NCBI GenBank assembly: GCA_024742695.1
Contig: JANSXY010000034.1
Span: 1 to 35,509 of the forward strand
Direction of reading: 5' to 3'
From: Paracoccaceae bacterium
Lineage (GTDB): Bacteria; Pseudomonadota; Alphaproteobacteria; Rhodobacterales; Rhodobacteraceae
Length of the DNA stretch: 35,509 bases
This document shows, one piece after another, positions 1 to 7,370 of this stretch. How positions within the stretch are numbered: position 1 is the stretch's first letter; each line of letters opens with the position of its first letter. The position numbers were made by a program, and so were the translations under genes. The notes beneath the pieces were generated by a model that saw only the letters and a program-made list of their open reading frames with translations, made no database searches and had not been told where the DNA came from.

Positions 1-1
1 A

Positions 2-238
2 CAACAGGATGCCGGGCTTGCGGTTCGGGTGACCGGCCTTGTGATCTGCGCCGAACAGGCCGATGACACCCTGGAAGGCGTGCCGGCGCGGCGGGCCAGC
101 CACACCGCCCTCGTCGCCCGCAAGATCAGCGTCCAGGTCGCCGCGGGCGACGATGCCGATCACCCCACGCTACGGCGCTTCGCCGCCCGGACGATCGAAA
201 AGGCCCGGGCTTCCGCCGCGGCGACGCTTGCCGCGTAG
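2..238 (+). CDS. 3' end of an unidentified protein (partial at window edge)
   Basis: An open frame enters from the left edge and stops at a TAG at 236-238, leaving about 78 C-terminal residues. The tail is rich in Ala and Arg and ends in a helix-like stretch (FAARTIEKARASAAATLAA). An internal GTG at 29 is in frame, but nothing suggests it is the real start, since the frame is open to position 2. I do not recognise the family. It converges on the ABC permease gene, whose stop lies 40 bp further on. Confidence 0.5.
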   Translation, partial: QQDAGLAVRVTGLVICAEQADDTLEGVPARRASHTALVARKISVQVAAGDDADHPTLRRFAARTIEKARASAAATLAA

Positions 239-278
239 CCTATCCCTCTGCCGTCGGCGGCGCCGGGCGTCGGTTCCC

Positions 279-1016
279 CTAGCTCTCGTCCGCCTGCAGC
301 CGCCGTTCGAGCCAGCGCACCCCGCTCGACACGATCAGGATCAGGACCAGGTATTCCAGCACGAGGATCGTGTAGATTTCCAGCGGCCGATACTCCACCA
401 CGACCAGTTCGTTGGCCTTGCGTGTCAGTTCCTGCATCCCGATCACCGAGACCAGCGAGGACATCTTGAGCATGTAGATCAGCTGGTTGCCCAGGGCAGG
501 CAGGATACGGCGCAGAGCCTGCGGCAGGATCACGTAGCGCATCGTGTCGCGATAGCCCAGCGACACGGAATAGGCGGCCTCGTACTGGCCCCGCGCGATC
601 GACTGGATGCCGCCGCGGAAGATCTCGGCCTGGAAGGCGCTGTCCGACAGGGCCAGCGCGATCACGCCGGCCCAGAACACCGACAACGTCAGCCCGGTCA
701 GTTGCGGCAGGCCGTAGTAGACCCACAGGATCAGAACCAGAAGCGGCACCGAGCGGACCAGTTCCACGTAGACCCGGCTCGCCCGGCGCAGCCAGGGAAA
801 CGGCGACAGCGCCGGAAGCGCCACCAGCAGGCCGACCGTCATCGAAATCGTGATTGCCACCGCTGACAGGTAGACGGTGTATTCCAGCCCCGACAGCAGG
901 AACCGCAGGTTGTTCCACCCCGAGGTCGTGCGCGGGTCGACGACATACCAGCCCCAGTTGCCGGAACAGCCCGACAGCGCCAGCAGAAGACCGAGGAAAA
1001 GCGCGATCCGGATCAT
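279..1016 (-). CDS. Polar amino acid-type ABC transporter permease
   Basis: 245-residue inner-membrane permease of the HisM/GlnP type. The ATG at 1016 was chosen because it directly precedes the hydrophobic N-terminus and lies 8 nt after the stop of the ATPase gene. Several hydrophobic segments are visible, and the central cytoplasmic loop carries the EAA-type coupling motif (QYEAAYSVSLGYRDTMRYVILPQA lies within residues ~135-165) that docks on the ATPase. The first residues read like a lipoprotein signal with an LSGC lipobox at residues 14-17, followed by an NWGWYVV segment. It is the last gene of a leftward ATPase-permease pair; the binding protein is divergent. The substrate class (amino acid or other small polar acid) is inferred from family only. 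Confidence 0.9.
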   Translation of the reverse strand: MIRIALFLGLLLALSGCSGNWGWYVVDPRTTSGWNNLRFLLSGLEYTVYLSAVAITISMTVGLLVALPALSPFPWLRRASRVYVELVRSVPLLVLILWVYYGLPQLTGLTLSVFWAGVIALALSDSAFQAEIFRGGIQSIARGQYEAAYSVSLGYRDTMRYVILPQALRRILPALGNQLIYMLKMSSLVSVIGMQELTRKANELVVVEYRPLEIYTILVLEYLVLILIVSSGVRWLERRLQADES

Positions 1017-1024
1017 CCCTGCCC

Positions 1025-1786
1025 CTAGTGATGCAGGAGTTTCTGAAGGAAATCCCGGCAGCGCTGGCTTTCGGGGGCGGTGAAGAAGCGATCCGGGGGC
1101 GCCATCTCGACGATTTCGCCCGCGTCCATGAACACGACGCGGTCGGCCACCCGACGGGCAAACCCCATCTCGTGGGTGACCACGATCATCGTCATGCCGG
1201 TCTCGGCCAGTTCGGTCATGACATCGAGCACCTCGTTGATCATCTCGGGATCGAGCGCCGAGGTCGGCTCGTCGAACAGCATGATCCCCGGCTCCATGCA
1301 CAGGGACCGGGCGATCGCGACGCGCTGCTGCTGGCCGCCCGACAGTTGGCGGGGGTATTTCTCGGCCTGTTCGGGAATCCGCACGCGGGCGAGATAGCGC
1401 CGCGCCGTCGCCTCCGCGTCGGCCCGGGACAGGCCGCGCGCCCGGACCGGGCCAAGCGTGAGGTTTTCAAGGACCGTCAGGTGCGGAAACAGGTTGAACT
1501 GCTGGAACACCATCCCGACCTTGCCGCGGACCTGACGCGCGCCACGCCCCCCCGGTTCCAGCGCCACCCCGTCGACCACAATCCGGCCCGAGTCGATCTG
1601 TTCCAGCCCGTTGATGCAACGGATCAGGGTGGATTTGCCGGACCCGGACGGGCCGCAGATCACCAGGCGTTCGCCGCGCCCGACCTCTAGATCGATCCCG
1701 TTCAGCGCCCGGAATTTCCCGAAATCCTTTGAAACGGCATCGAATTCGATGAGCGGTGCTGAATCTTCGGGCATCTCGGCACTCAT
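1025..1786 (-). CDS. Polar amino acid-type ABC transporter ATP-binding protein
   Basis: 253-residue cytoplasmic ATPase of the GlnQ/HisP class that powers the adjacent permease. Walker A is GPSGSGKST at residues 45-53, the ABC signature LSGGQQQ at 148-154, Walker B ending FDEP at 171-174, and the switch His lies in VVTHEMGF. The length is normal for the family. The chosen ATG at 1786 has AGGA a few bases upstream; a second ATG at 1774 (MPED) is a possible alternative. The frame remains open further upstream, but that part overlaps the promoter region and does not resemble the family. It is transcribed leftward with the permease and diverges from the binding-protein gene, with 135 bp between the starts. 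Confidence 0.93.
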   Translation of the reverse strand: MSAEMPEDSAPLIEFDAVSKDFGKFRALNGIDLEVGRGERLVICGPSGSGKSTLIRCINGLEQIDSGRIVVDGVALEPGGRGARQVRGKVGMVFQQFNLFPHLTVLENLTLGPVRARGLSRADAEATARRYLARVRIPEQAEKYPRQLSGGQQQRVAIARSLCMEPGIMLFDEPTSALDPEMINEVLDVMTELAETGMTMIVVTHEMGFARRVADRVVFMDAGEIVEMAPPDRFFTAPESQRCRDFLQKLLHH

Positions 1787-1836
1787 CAGTCCTGCTGGGG
1801 AGGATCCCCCCGGTTTCGGGCCGACTTCGATGTAGA

Positions 1837-1865
1837 CATTAGTTATTCTTGATTCACAAGTTATT
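1837..1865. promoter_or_regulatory. AT-rich control region between divergent ABC genes
   Basis: This is the only AT-rich patch in the 135-bp gap between the two starts. It contains CATTAGTT (1837-1844), two copies of AGTTATT (1841-1847 and 1859-1865) and a small palindrome CTTG-N5-CAAG (1848-1860). It probably holds the promoters and operator of the transporter genes. CATTAGTT recurs in the Rieske/amidohydrolase intergenic region (7312-7319), hinting at a common regulator. The functional assignment is inference. Confidence 0.45.
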
Positions 1866-1884
1866 TCGGGCAAGCTGGAACTGA

Positions 1885-1901
1885 CGGGCCGTGCCGGCCC
1901 G
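1885..1901 (+). other. Short hairpin in 5' leader of the binding-protein gene
   Basis: A 7-bp perfect stem (CGGGCCG / CGGCCCG) closes a 3-nt TGC loop, about 20 nt upstream of the ATG at 1922 and just before the GGGGAG ribosome-binding site. It could act as a leader hairpin or a 5' stabiliser. Nothing shows that it is a riboswitch. Confidence 0.4.
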
Positions 1902-1921
1902 ATCCAACGGGGAGAAACGCA

Positions 1922-2701
1922 ATGTCCTTTATGAAATCCATCGCGGTGGCTGCCGCCGTGCTCGCGGCGCCGATTGCCGCCCATGCCGAGTCGATCCTGC
2001 AGGAGGTTCTCAATACCGGGGTTCTGAAGGTCGGCACGACCGGCGACTGGAACCCGATGACGATGAAGGACGTGGCGACGGACAGCTACACCGGCTACGA
2101 CATCGACGTGATGACGCAGCTTGCCGCCGATCTCGGGGTCGAGGTGGAGTTCGTGCCGGCCGACTGGCGCACCCTGGTCTCGGGGATCTCGGCCGGAACC
2201 TATCACATGACCGGTTCGGCCTCCGTCACCCCGGCCCGCGCCAAGGTGGCGGGGTATTCCCAGCCCTATTTCTCTCTCGGCACGGTGCCGCTGGTCAACG
2301 CCAAGGACGCCGAGCGGTTCAAGGACTGGGACGATCTGAACGCCGCCGGCGTGAAGGTTGCCGCGACGCTCGGGACAACGCAGGAACAGCAGGTTAAATC
2401 CTTCTTTCCCGACGCCGAGCATATCATCGTGGACGCCCCGGCCCGCGACTTCCAGGAAGTGCTGGCGGGTCGCGCCGATGCGCATATCACCTCGAATGTC
2501 GAGGCGATGCAGCTGGTCAAGCGCTACCCGCAGCTGATGATCGTGCCGGTTTCCGAACCTCGGGCGCGCGCGCTGGTGGCGATGTTGCTGCCGCAGGACG
2601 ACCAGGTCTGGATCAACTACGTCAACACCTGGATCGCCGCAAAGACCGAGGCGGGCTTCTTCGACGAACTTGCGGTCAAGTGGGGCGTGCCGCTCGAATG
2701 A
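1922..2701 (+). CDS. Family 3 extracellular solute-binding protein
   Basis: 259-residue periplasmic binding protein of the polar amino acid/PheC type (SBP_bac_3). A cleavable signal peptide is clear (MSFMK, hydrophobic Ala-rich core, cut after AHA at about residue 22). The mature protein starts with the family pattern [12 protein letters not shown], then [15 protein letters not shown], and keeps the [12 protein letters not shown] segment that binds the ligand carboxylate in relatives. GGGGAG lies 7-8 nt before the ATG. The gene is divergent from the ATPase/permease pair and is followed 15 nt later by a GST gene and then a creatininase gene, so the imported solute is probably a substrate of these enzymes. 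PheC (cyclohexadienyl dehydratase) relatives share this fold, but the transporter genes favour a binding role. Confidence 0.88.
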   Translation: MSFMKSIAVAAAVLAAPIAAHAESILQEVLNTGVLKVGTTGDWNPMTMKDVATDSYTGYDIDVMTQLAADLGVEVEFVPADWRTLVSGISAGTYHMTGSASVTPARAKVAGYSQPYFSLGTVPLVNAKDAERFKDWDDLNAAGVKVAATLGTTQEQQVKSFFPDAEHIIVDAPARDFQEVLAGRADAHITSNVEAMQLVKRYPQLMIVPVSEPRARALVAMLLPQDDQVWINYVNTWIAAKTEAGFFDELAVKWGVPLE

Positions 2702-2716
2702 GGGCCTGACCGGCGC

Positions 2717-3358
2717 ATGCTGACGCTCTACGCGGTTCCCGCAAGCCTCTACTGCGCCAAGACGCGGATCGTTCTGCGCGCCAAGGGTCTTTCATGGCGG
2801 GAACTGCCGCCACCGGGGGGCTACGGTTCTGACGAGTATCGCCGGCTGGTGCCCTCGGGCAACCTGCCGGCGATCCTGCATGACGGGCTGCAGATCGCCG
2901 ACAGCGAGGCCATCGCCGAATATCTCGACGAACGCTTTCCATCGCCGCCGCTGATGCCCGTCAGCACCGCCGACCGCGCCCGGATGCGTGAGCGCGGGCG
3001 GTTTCACGACACCCGGCTGGAACCGGAACTGCGCCGCCTGTTTCCCCATATCGCGTCATCTTCGCGTCATGCGGAGTCGGTCGCCCTGCAGGCCGGTGCC
3101 ATTCAGGAGCGGCTTGACCAGCTGGGCCGGATGCTCGCCGCCGCGCCGGATCTTGCCTTCGGACTCGGCGATTGCGGGTTGCCTGTCACGCTGGCGTGGA
3201 TCGACGCGCTCGGGCCGGTTCTGGGGCTGCGGCCGGACCTGCCCGCGCCGGTTCGGGACTGGCGCGCGCGGATCGAGGCCGAGCCGCCCGTGGCCGCGGA
3301 ACTGGCCAGCTACCGCCCGGTTCTGGCGGCCTGGCTGGAACGGGCGGCATCGACATGA
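2717..3358 (+). CDS. Glutathione S-transferase family protein
   Basis: 213-residue soluble GST. The N-terminal thioredoxin-like domain (about residues 1-75) has [11 protein letters not shown] near the active site, the cis-Pro region NLPAIL and the glutathione-binding [10 protein letters not shown] shorter helical C-terminal domain follows. The S-x-x-C pattern near the N-terminus recalls zeta-class isomerases such as maleylpyruvate and maleylacetoacetate isomerase, but the match is too loose to assign. It lies 15 nt after the binding-protein gene, and its stop overlaps the next start in ATGA at 3355-3358, so it is translationally coupled to the creatininase gene. In this context an isomerase or glutathione conjugation step in ring catabolism is plausible. 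Confidence 0.85.
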   Translation: MLTLYAVPASLYCAKTRIVLRAKGLSWRELPPPGGYGSDEYRRLVPSGNLPAILHDGLQIADSEAIAEYLDERFPSPPLMPVSTADRARMRERGRFHDTRLEPELRRLFPHIASSSRHAESVALQAGAIQERLDQLGRMLAAAPDLAFGLGDCGLPVTLAWIDALGPVLGLRPDLPAPVRDWRARIEAEPPVAAELASYRPVLAAWLERAAST

Positions 3359-4098
3359 GGCTCGACCTCATGACCTGGCCGGAGGTCGAAGCGCATGTCG
3401 CGCGCGGTGGCGGCATCATCCTGCCCACCGGATCGACCGAACAGCATGGCCCGATGGGGCTGATCGGCACCGACGCGCTTTGCGCCACCGCCATCGCCGA
3501 GGCCGCTGCGGCGCGCTGCGGGGCGCTGGTCGCGCCGACGCTGGCGCTGACGCCGGCGCCCTTCAACACCGCGTTCCCCGGCACGCTGTCGATCTCCGAA
3601 CCGCTGTTTCGCGCGCTTGCCGGCGAGGTGCTGGCCGGGCTGGCCGCGCAGGGCTACGGCTGCATCTACGTGCTGAATGGTCACGGCGCAAACATCGCCC
3701 CGCTGACCGCCGCCATCGCCGGGCTGACCCCGTCGCCACCGCTGCGGCTGAAAAGCTGGTGGGAGTTCGAGCCGGTGAACGCGCTCCGGCGGCAATGGTA
3801 CGGCGATTGGGAAGGGATGCATGCGACGCCGTCCGAAATCGCGATCACGATGGCGACGCATCGTCGGGTCGCGCCGCCCGAGGCCGCGCTGGCCCCGCCC
3901 GAGCGGCTGTCTGCCGACTACATCCGCGCGCATGCCGGCGATCGGCACGGGCCTCCCGACGAGCACCGCCGCGCCTTTCCCGATGGCCGCGTCGGCAGCC
4001 ATTCGGCGCTGGCCCGGCCGGAACACGGGACGGCATTGCTGGCCGCCGCCGCGGAGGCCGTCGCCGCCGATTACGCGGAACTGGCCGCCGCGGGTTGA
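3355..4098 (+). CDS. Creatininase-family amidohydrolase
   Basis: 247-residue metal-dependent amidohydrolase of the creatininase/MftE/ArfB fold. Visible metal-site motifs are PTGSTEQHGPMG (Glu29, His31), GTDA (Asp40) and NGHGAN (His110). A later acidic ligand is probably Glu161 in HATPSEIAI, where creatinine amidohydrolases have HAGE-type sequences. The family hydrolyses cyclic or linear amide bonds. The ATG at 3355 overlaps the upstream GST stop by 4 nt; the longer open frame upstream is antisense-free noise in the GST gene. Its 3' end overlaps that of the opposing M29/NicX-like gene by 28 bp (4071-4098). The substrate is unknown; deamidation of a ring-cleavage product is one possibility. Confidence 0.87.
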   Translation: MRLDLMTWPEVEAHVARGGGIILPTGSTEQHGPMGLIGTDALCATAIAEAAAARCGALVAPTLALTPAPFNTAFPGTLSISEPLFRALAGEVLAGLAAQGYGCIYVLNGHGANIAPLTAAIAGLTPSPPLRLKSWWEFEPVNALRRQWYGDWEGMHATPSEIAITMATHRRVAPPEAALAPPERLSADYIRAHAGDRHGPPDEHRRAFPDGRVGSHSALARPEHGTALLAAAAEAVAADYAELAAAG

Positions 4099-5201
4099 GG
4101 CTCCGGCCGCGCGCGAAGCCGCCCCGACGGTGCAAGCCCGACCGCGCGCTCCGGCTCGGCGAATAGCCGCGCCGCCACGGGAAAGCGCGCGAGGATCTCG
4201 GCACCACCGGGCACCCGGTCGGGATGAAGGCGCCCGTCCTGCCAGACCGGCACCCCGTCAAGCCGGATCGTCGGGTCGATGACGTTGACCGAGATCTCGC
4301 CCGGCGGATAGGCCCCGCAGGTATGGAAGTGCAGGATCCGCGGATTGCCGAAGGCGCCGCCACCCCAGCGCGCGATATCGGCGCCGGCCTGCACCGGCCA
4401 GCCGCAACCGGGATGCATGCCCGCATGCCAGGAATGCACGAAGAACGGCTCCGTTCCCATCATGTCGCCGATCTGGCGGTAATGCGCCTCGGCGCGGGCG
4501 GCATCGGCAGGGTCGCCGCCGAAGCCGGTGATCCGGTTGCCATCGAAGTCCAGCGTCAGCACCCCGTCGAGCGGCAGGTTGTAGGGCTGATAGAAGGTCT
4601 TGCCCGTTCCGGTAAGGAACCCGGCCTGGGCGATACGGCCGGCATAGTCGCCCGCCGGCACCGGCGTGAACACGGACAGCGGGAAGCGTCGCACCGAAAC
4701 CTCGGCGTCGGTTTCGGGAAACGCCGCGCCCGGCCCGGCGAAATCCGTCCCCAGCGGGCAGGTCACGTGGATGTCCCGTGCCGCTGCCAGGGCCGCGTTG
4801 AGACACTTCAGCAAGGCGAGAAAGGCATCATGTTCGGCCCGACCGAAGCCGGAGGCCATCATCCCGAGATCGAGCGCGTAGCACATCACGGGGGCCGCGG
4901 CGGCCAGCGCCGTGTCGAAGCGCAACTGGTCCCCCAGCCGTGACAGGAATACCGTGCGGTCTGCGCGCCCGATCTCGGCCAAGGTCGCGGCCGCGGGCGC
5001 GGCATGGGACGTGAACGGCTCGCGCCGGATGGTCGCGACGAGGCCAAGCGCATCCGCAACCTCCGCGACCGCGCCGGCAAGGCCCGGATCGTAGTACCCG
5101 CTCTCTTCCGTCTCGGTCAGGATCAGCACCGACTGGCCCGGTCGAAGCCCGCCGCATCGGATCAGCATGTTCTCGATACCGGCACGCAGATCGCGCTGCA
5201 T
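4071..5201 (-). CDS. M29 aminopeptidase / NicX-like family protein
   Basis: 376-residue protein opening with GIENMLIRCGGLRPGQSVLI, a pattern typical of M29 thermophilic aminopeptidases and the related ring-cleaving 2,5-dihydroxypyridine dioxygenase NicX. The C-terminal half has VHSWHAGMHPGCG, LHFHTCGAYPPGE and DPTIRLDGVPVWQDG, in the order expected of the metal-binding half. However, the usual H-x-D ligand pair that precedes the LDG segment appears as V-I-D here, so the metal site or activity may differ. The ATG at 5201 has GGAGGGCAGGG just upstream; an ATG 17 codons earlier is less convincing. It diverges from the LysR gene (95-bp gap) and overlaps the creatininase gene tail-to-tail. Peptidase and ring-opening dioxygenase remain alternatives. 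Confidence 0.6.
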   Translation of the reverse strand: MQRDLRAGIENMLIRCGGLRPGQSVLILTETEESGYYDPGLAGAVAEVADALGLVATIRREPFTSHAAPAAATLAEIGRADRTVFLSRLGDQLRFDTALAAAAPVMCYALDLGMMASGFGRAEHDAFLALLKCLNAALAAARDIHVTCPLGTDFAGPGAAFPETDAEVSVRRFPLSVFTPVPAGDYAGRIAQAGFLTGTGKTFYQPYNLPLDGVLTLDFDGNRITGFGGDPADAARAEAHYRQIGDMMGTEPFFVHSWHAGMHPGCGWPVQAGADIARWGGGAFGNPRILHFHTCGAYPPGEISVNVIDPTIRLDGVPVWQDGRLHPDRVPGGAEILARFPVAARLFAEPERAVGLAPSGRLRARPEPQPAAASSA

Positions 5202-5259
5202 CCCTGCCCTCCACACGAGGCGATCGGGGCAAAGAATACGGGACCGGGACAAATCGGAC

Positions 5260-5277
5260 CATTGAAAAGAAATAATG
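5260..5277. promoter_or_regulatory. Candidate LysR-type operator
   Basis: CATT-N10-AATG forms a perfect dyad with the T-N11-A spacing typical of LysR-regulator boxes. It sits in the 95-bp gap between the M29/NicX-like gene and the divergent LysR gene, 19 bp before the regulator start. This is the usual place for an autoregulatory and activating site. Assignment is by pattern and position. Confidence 0.55.
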
Positions 5278-5296
5278 CGATGGGTTAGTCCAGCTT

Positions 5297-6208
5297 ATGA
5301 TTGCGAACATTCCCTTCACCGCGCTGCGAACCTTCGAGGCCGTGGCGCGTCTTCGTGGTTTCGGGCGGGCCGCCGAAGAACTGGGCGTCACCCAAAGCGC
5401 CGTCAGCCAGCAGATCCGGGCGCTGGAAGACTGGCTGGGCCTCCGGCTGATGAACCGCCATGGCGGACGCGTAAGCGTCACCGACGAGGGCGCGCGGCTG
5501 GCCGAGGCCGTCACGCAGGGCTTCGGCCGGGTCGCGGACCTGTGCCGCGAGATGCGCGAGAACCGTGCCGAACCGATGTCGATCGCGCTCTCCTGCCTGC
5601 CCGGCTTCGCGTATGTCTGGCTGATCCCGCGGCTGATCGGCTTCGACCAGATCCATCCCGAATACCCGGTCTCGATCGCCACCTCCGCCGATCTCGCGGA
5701 TTTCTCGACCGACGGGATCGATCTGGCGATCCGCTACGGCATGGGCCGGTATCCGGGCCTGCATGTCGAGAGACTGCTGGACGAACGGCTGTTTCCGGTC
5801 TGCGCGCCTTCGCTGCTGGCCGATGGCCCACCGCTCCGCGACCCGGCCGATCTTGCCCGTCACACCCTGCTGGTGGACGAGGTGACCGACATCGGCGGGC
5901 AGGCGCCGACCTGGCAGTACTGGGCGGCGGCGACGGGCGTGACAATCCCCAAGGGCGTGCGCACCCGGCGCTTCGGACAGTCGAACATGGTGGTTCAGGC
6001 CGCCGAACGCGGGCTGGGCGTGGCCCTGGGCCGCTCGCCGCTGGTGATGGACGCGATCGCCGGGGGCAGGCTCGTCCGGCCGTTTGCCGGCGAGGTGGAG
6101 TCGCGCTTCGCCTACTGGCTGGTCTGCCCCGAACCGGCGCTGCGCTCGCCGCGGATCAAGGCGTTTCGCGACTGGTTGATGCGCGAGGCCGTTGCCGCCG
6201 CCGGCTGA
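5297..6208 (+). CDS. LysR-family transcriptional regulator (GcvA-like)
   Basis: 303-residue regulator. The N-terminal winged helix-turn-helix spans about residues 5-65 with FGRAAEELGVTQSAVSQQIRAL, and the effector-binding domain (about 90-300) resembles the GcvA/TrpI subgroup (GIDLAIRYGMGRYPGL, VCAPSLL). The start ATG at 5297 opens the canonical IPFTALRTFEAVARL segment. It is divergent from the M29/NicX-like gene with a likely LysR box between them, so it probably controls that gene and itself, and perhaps the rest of the catabolic module. The effector is unknown but is likely a pathway intermediate. It converges on the Rieske oxygenase gene 33 bp downstream. Confidence 0.93.
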   Translation: MIANIPFTALRTFEAVARLRGFGRAAEELGVTQSAVSQQIRALEDWLGLRLMNRHGGRVSVTDEGARLAEAVTQGFGRVADLCREMRENRAEPMSIALSCLPGFAYVWLIPRLIGFDQIHPEYPVSIATSADLADFSTDGIDLAIRYGMGRYPGLHVERLLDERLFPVCAPSLLADGPPLRDPADLARHTLLVDEVTDIGGQAPTWQYWAAATGVTIPKGVRTRRFGQSNMVVQAAERGLGVALGRSPLVMDAIAGGRLVRPFAGEVESRFAYWLVCPEPALRSPRIKAFRDWLMREAVAAAG

Positions 6209-6224
6209 CGGGTCCGCGCCGTCA
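6206..6224. terminator. Weak hairpin between convergent genes
   Basis: TGACGG-N7-CCGTCA starts at the LysR stop codon and lies in the 33-bp gap before the Rieske gene's stop. The 6-bp stem has no T run, so a terminator role is tentative. Confidence 0.3.
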
Positions 6225-6241
6225 TTGCCGCGCGGGCGGCG

Positions 6242-7276
6242 TCAATCCGCCTCGGCCGCGATCCGCCGTTCGACCATTCGGCGAAACCGCATCGCCGCGG
6301 CGTCCAGCCCGAGGTTCAGATAGGGTGTGCGCGGCGCCTTCATGCCGCGATGCACCTCTTCCAGCACCGCCTTGTCCTCGTTGAAGGCCATCGTGGCGCC
6401 GGCGAACATCGCCTCCGACATCGCCGAGTCATCCGGCCGGGAATTCCGGTGCTGGAACCAGAAATAGCGCGACCGTTCGGAATCGACCGGGGTCATGAAG
6501 TTGTAGGAGACGTTGACGAAGGCATCCCCGGGCAGCACGGCGTCCGGGCCGCCGGTGCCGGCTCGGGTATAGACCGACATGTTGATCGCCACCGCGGGCA
6601 GGCGGCATTCATAGTGCTGCAACCGATCGCAGGCGTCCGCATAGGGCAGGAACGGCGCATAGTAGGGCGGCGCGGGCTGGCCGGGGATCCAGCGCGAGAC
6701 GATCACCCGGTCCGCGCCTTCCGACATCTCCAGCGGCAGGTTGTCGGTGCCGCCGCCGGCGAAGGACGTCAGATGCACCCAGGCCACATGCGAGGGGTCG
6801 AGCAGGTTGTCGGTGATCCAAAGGTAGTGGCAATCGATGTCGAGAGCGCCGCGCGCGGTCTTGCCCCAGGACGGATCGTCGTAATGCGGAATGTCGATCA
6901 GCGCCGCAGGGTCGGCCTTGTCGGCATCGCCCATCCAGATCCAGACGAAGCCGTAGCGTTCGAGCGTCGGATAGCTCGCCACGCGTGCGCGGCGCGGGAT
7001 CGCATCTGGCTGGGTCGGCGCCGCGACGCAGGAGCCGGTTCCGTCGAAGGTCAACCCGTGGTAGCCGCAGACCACCGTGTCACCCTGAAGCGATCCCTTC
7101 GACAGCGGCAGCTTGCGATGCGGGCAGGCATCTTCAAGCGCCACGGGCGTGCCGTCGCCCTTGCGGTAGACGACCACCGGGAGGCCGAGGATCGTCAACG
7201 ATTGCAGCGCCCGCCCGATGTCCTCGCTGCGGCCGCAGACGTACCAAGTATCGTGGATGAAGCCTTCGCTTTCCAT
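6242..7276 (-). CDS. Rieske non-heme iron oxygenase, VanA-like alpha subunit
   Basis: 344-residue oxygenase component. The Rieske [2Fe-2S] ligands are clear: Cys51 and His53 in CPHRKLPLSKG, Cys70 and His73 in CGYHG. The mononuclear iron site is DNLLDPSHVAWVH (Asp160, His163, His168), with a later acidic ligand in FNEDKAVLEE. Length and architecture match the single-component O-demethylase group (vanillate, dicamba, caffeine N-demethylase type) rather than large ring dihydroxylases. GGAG precedes the ATG at 7276. No reductase or ferredoxin gene is adjacent, so electrons must come from elsewhere. It is divergent from the amidohydrolase gene (94-bp gap). Demethylation or hydroxylation of an aromatic or N-heterocyclic compound is likely; the substrate is unknown. 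Confidence 0.92.
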   Translation of the reverse strand: MESEGFIHDTWYVCGRSEDIGRALQSLTILGLPVVVYRKGDGTPVALEDACPHRKLPLSKGSLQGDTVVCGYHGLTFDGTGSCVAAPTQPDAIPRRARVASYPTLERYGFVWIWMGDADKADPAALIDIPHYDDPSWGKTARGALDIDCHYLWITDNLLDPSHVAWVHLTSFAGGGTDNLPLEMSEGADRVIVSRWIPGQPAPPYYAPFLPYADACDRLQHYECRLPAVAINMSVYTRAGTGGPDAVLPGDAFVNVSYNFMTPVDSERSRYFWFQHRNSRPDDSAMSEAMFAGATMAFNEDKAVLEEVHRGMKAPRTPYLNLGLDAAAMRFRRMVERRIAAEAD

Positions 7277-7311
7277 GCCATGCTCCGGTCGGGATCGGGT
7301 CTTGCTTCATT

Positions 7312-7335
7312 CATTAGTTCATGCCTTAGTTTTTC
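7312..7335. promoter_or_regulatory. AT-rich control region with TTAGTT repeats
   Basis: Between the divergent Rieske and amidohydrolase starts lies CATTAGTT (7312-7319) and a second TTAGTT (7326-7331), 12 bp apart, in the only AT-rich patch of the gap. The same CATTAGTT occurs between the divergent ABC transporter genes at 1837-1844. It is a plausible shared operator or promoter region; the regulator is not identified. Confidence 0.4.
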
Positions 7336-7370
7336 TAAAGCCATTTCTTGGCGCTCAGCGGGAAAAGCCC

